Assembly (NCBI GenBank): GCA_003151795.1
Contig: PLYL01000022.1
Span: 1-50,975, forward strand
Length of the DNA stretch: 50,975 bases
Direction of reading: 5' to 3'
From: Candidatus Yanofskyibacteriota bacterium
Lineage (GTDB): Bacteria; Patescibacteriota; Minisyncoccia; 2-02-FULL-40-12; GWA2-44-9
Part shown: positions 50,797-50,975 of the stretch, piece after piece
Layout: every line of letters starts with the position of its first letter
Position numbering within the stretch: the first letter of the stretch is position 1
Notes under the pieces: model-generated
Databases searched by the model: none
Told to the model about the DNA's origin: nothing
The model's input: only the letters and a program-made list of their open reading frames with translations
Translations under genes and position numbers: made by a program

Positions 50797-50850
50797 GACT
50801 CAACCGAACCGGTGTCGCCTTGACCCCGTTCGGTCGGTCTCACATGCCTG

Positions 50851-50922
50851 TGCGCCCGGAGGGAATCGAACCCCCACCAACAGCTTCGAAGGCTGCTGCT
50901 CTATCCGTTGAGCTACGGGCGC
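50851..50922 (-). tRNA. tRNA-Arg(TCG)
   Basis: Acceptor GCGCCCG/CGGGCGC, D arm GCTCAACGGATAGAGC, anticodon stem GCAGC/GCTGT with loop CTTCGAA (anticodon TCG), T arm GGGGG-TTCGATT-CCCTC, discriminator A. CCA is not encoded (next bases CAG). Confidence 0.95.
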
Positions 50923-50975
50923 AAATTTGATTTTAAAATTTCTTCACTCCTTGGTGTATTTATTGTACCAAGTTA

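Larger units (their letters stand above)
46388..50850. mobile_element. Putative integrated island between TlyA-like gene and tRNA-Arg(TCG)
   Basis: AT-richer segment containing a repeat-rich control region, an interrupted long gene, a small gene and a serine recombinase converging on tRNA-Arg(TCG). No clear attL duplicate of the tRNA 3' end was found near 46300-46700, so the left edge is only where composition and content change. Confidence 0.35.

Noticed and set aside
46270-50850. Direct-repeat att sites for the third recombinase
   Set aside because: I looked for the tRNA-Arg(TCG) 3' end near 46.3-46.7 kb and found only a weak C-GTTCGGTCGG-like match (near 46318 and 50827), too short to call.
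1-50975. Alternative genetic code with TGA as glycine or tryptophan
   Set aside because: TGA ends several clear genes (for example at 18514, 19023 on the minus strand and 49178), and conserved proteins do not run through it.

Overview
The window looks like a chromosomal replication-origin region of a Patescibacteria (Candidate Phyla Radiation) bacterium. Support from sequence: many short, overlapping genes; a PrgI / VirB4 / TrbL-type locus of the kind common in that group; compact versions of housekeeping proteins (168-residue YebC, 225-residue NAD kinase, a TlyA-type methylase without S4 domain); and very short or absent leaders, with -10 boxes 5-11 nt before many start codons. TGA is used as a stop (for example the genes ending at 18514 and 49178), so this is not the code-25 branch. 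The phylum assignment is inference; no lineage marker was searched.

Layout. 1-9.0 kb is a tRNA-rich accessory zone: tRNA-Ala(GGC), tRNA-Arg(CCT), tRNA-Pro(CGG) and tRNA-Ala(CGC), with cca, a ParD/RelE-like toxin-antitoxin pair and NAD kinase between them. Three elements bounded by perfect long inverted repeats (132, 101 and 89 bp) sit at tRNA 3' ends. Two carry a large serine recombinase. The third has a cargo gene and only scraps of a recombinase. A 5'-truncated kinase pseudogene follows. 9.0-12.3 kb is housekeeping (UvrD/PcrA helicase, four-helix-bundle protein, rsmA). 12.3-24.0 kb is a dense, mostly co-directional envelope/secretion locus: Lnt, two secreted or anchored proteins, a TrbL/VirB6-like channel protein with a long cytoplasmic tail, PrgI-family protein, VirB4 in two consecutive genes, a membrane protein and an anchored beta-propeller. 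At 24.0-24.64 kb two long rod-like hairpins abut the convergent gene ends, and between them lies an unidentified ~135-nt RNA with its own consensus promoter and terminator.

24.6-29.9 kb is the classical origin cluster: jag-yidC-yidD-rnpA-rpmH leftward, dnaA-(oriC-like gap)-dnaN-DUF721 rightward. 30-38 kb holds a class A PBP, tyrS, ruvC-yebC-ruvB and a PilB/GspE ATPase, with a promoter-driven structured RNA and large intergenic hairpins. 38.4-41.3 kb is a defence patch: hicBA and a single-chain restriction-methylation-specificity protein. 41.4-46.2 kb is nusA, tig, DoxX-like, cysteine desulfurase and a TlyA-like methylase.

46.3-50.8 kb is an AT-richer island. It starts with a duplicated operator/promoter-like array, then a long gene cut by an in-frame TAA, a tiny acidic gene and a third serine recombinase pointing at tRNA-Arg(TCG). 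All three recombinases converge on the 3' end of a tRNA. The strongest candidate for an undescribed system is the family of inverted-repeat-bounded serine-recombinase elements at tRNA-Ala ends: the recombinase frames run through the terminal repeat and stop only in flanking, antisense-tRNA sequence.
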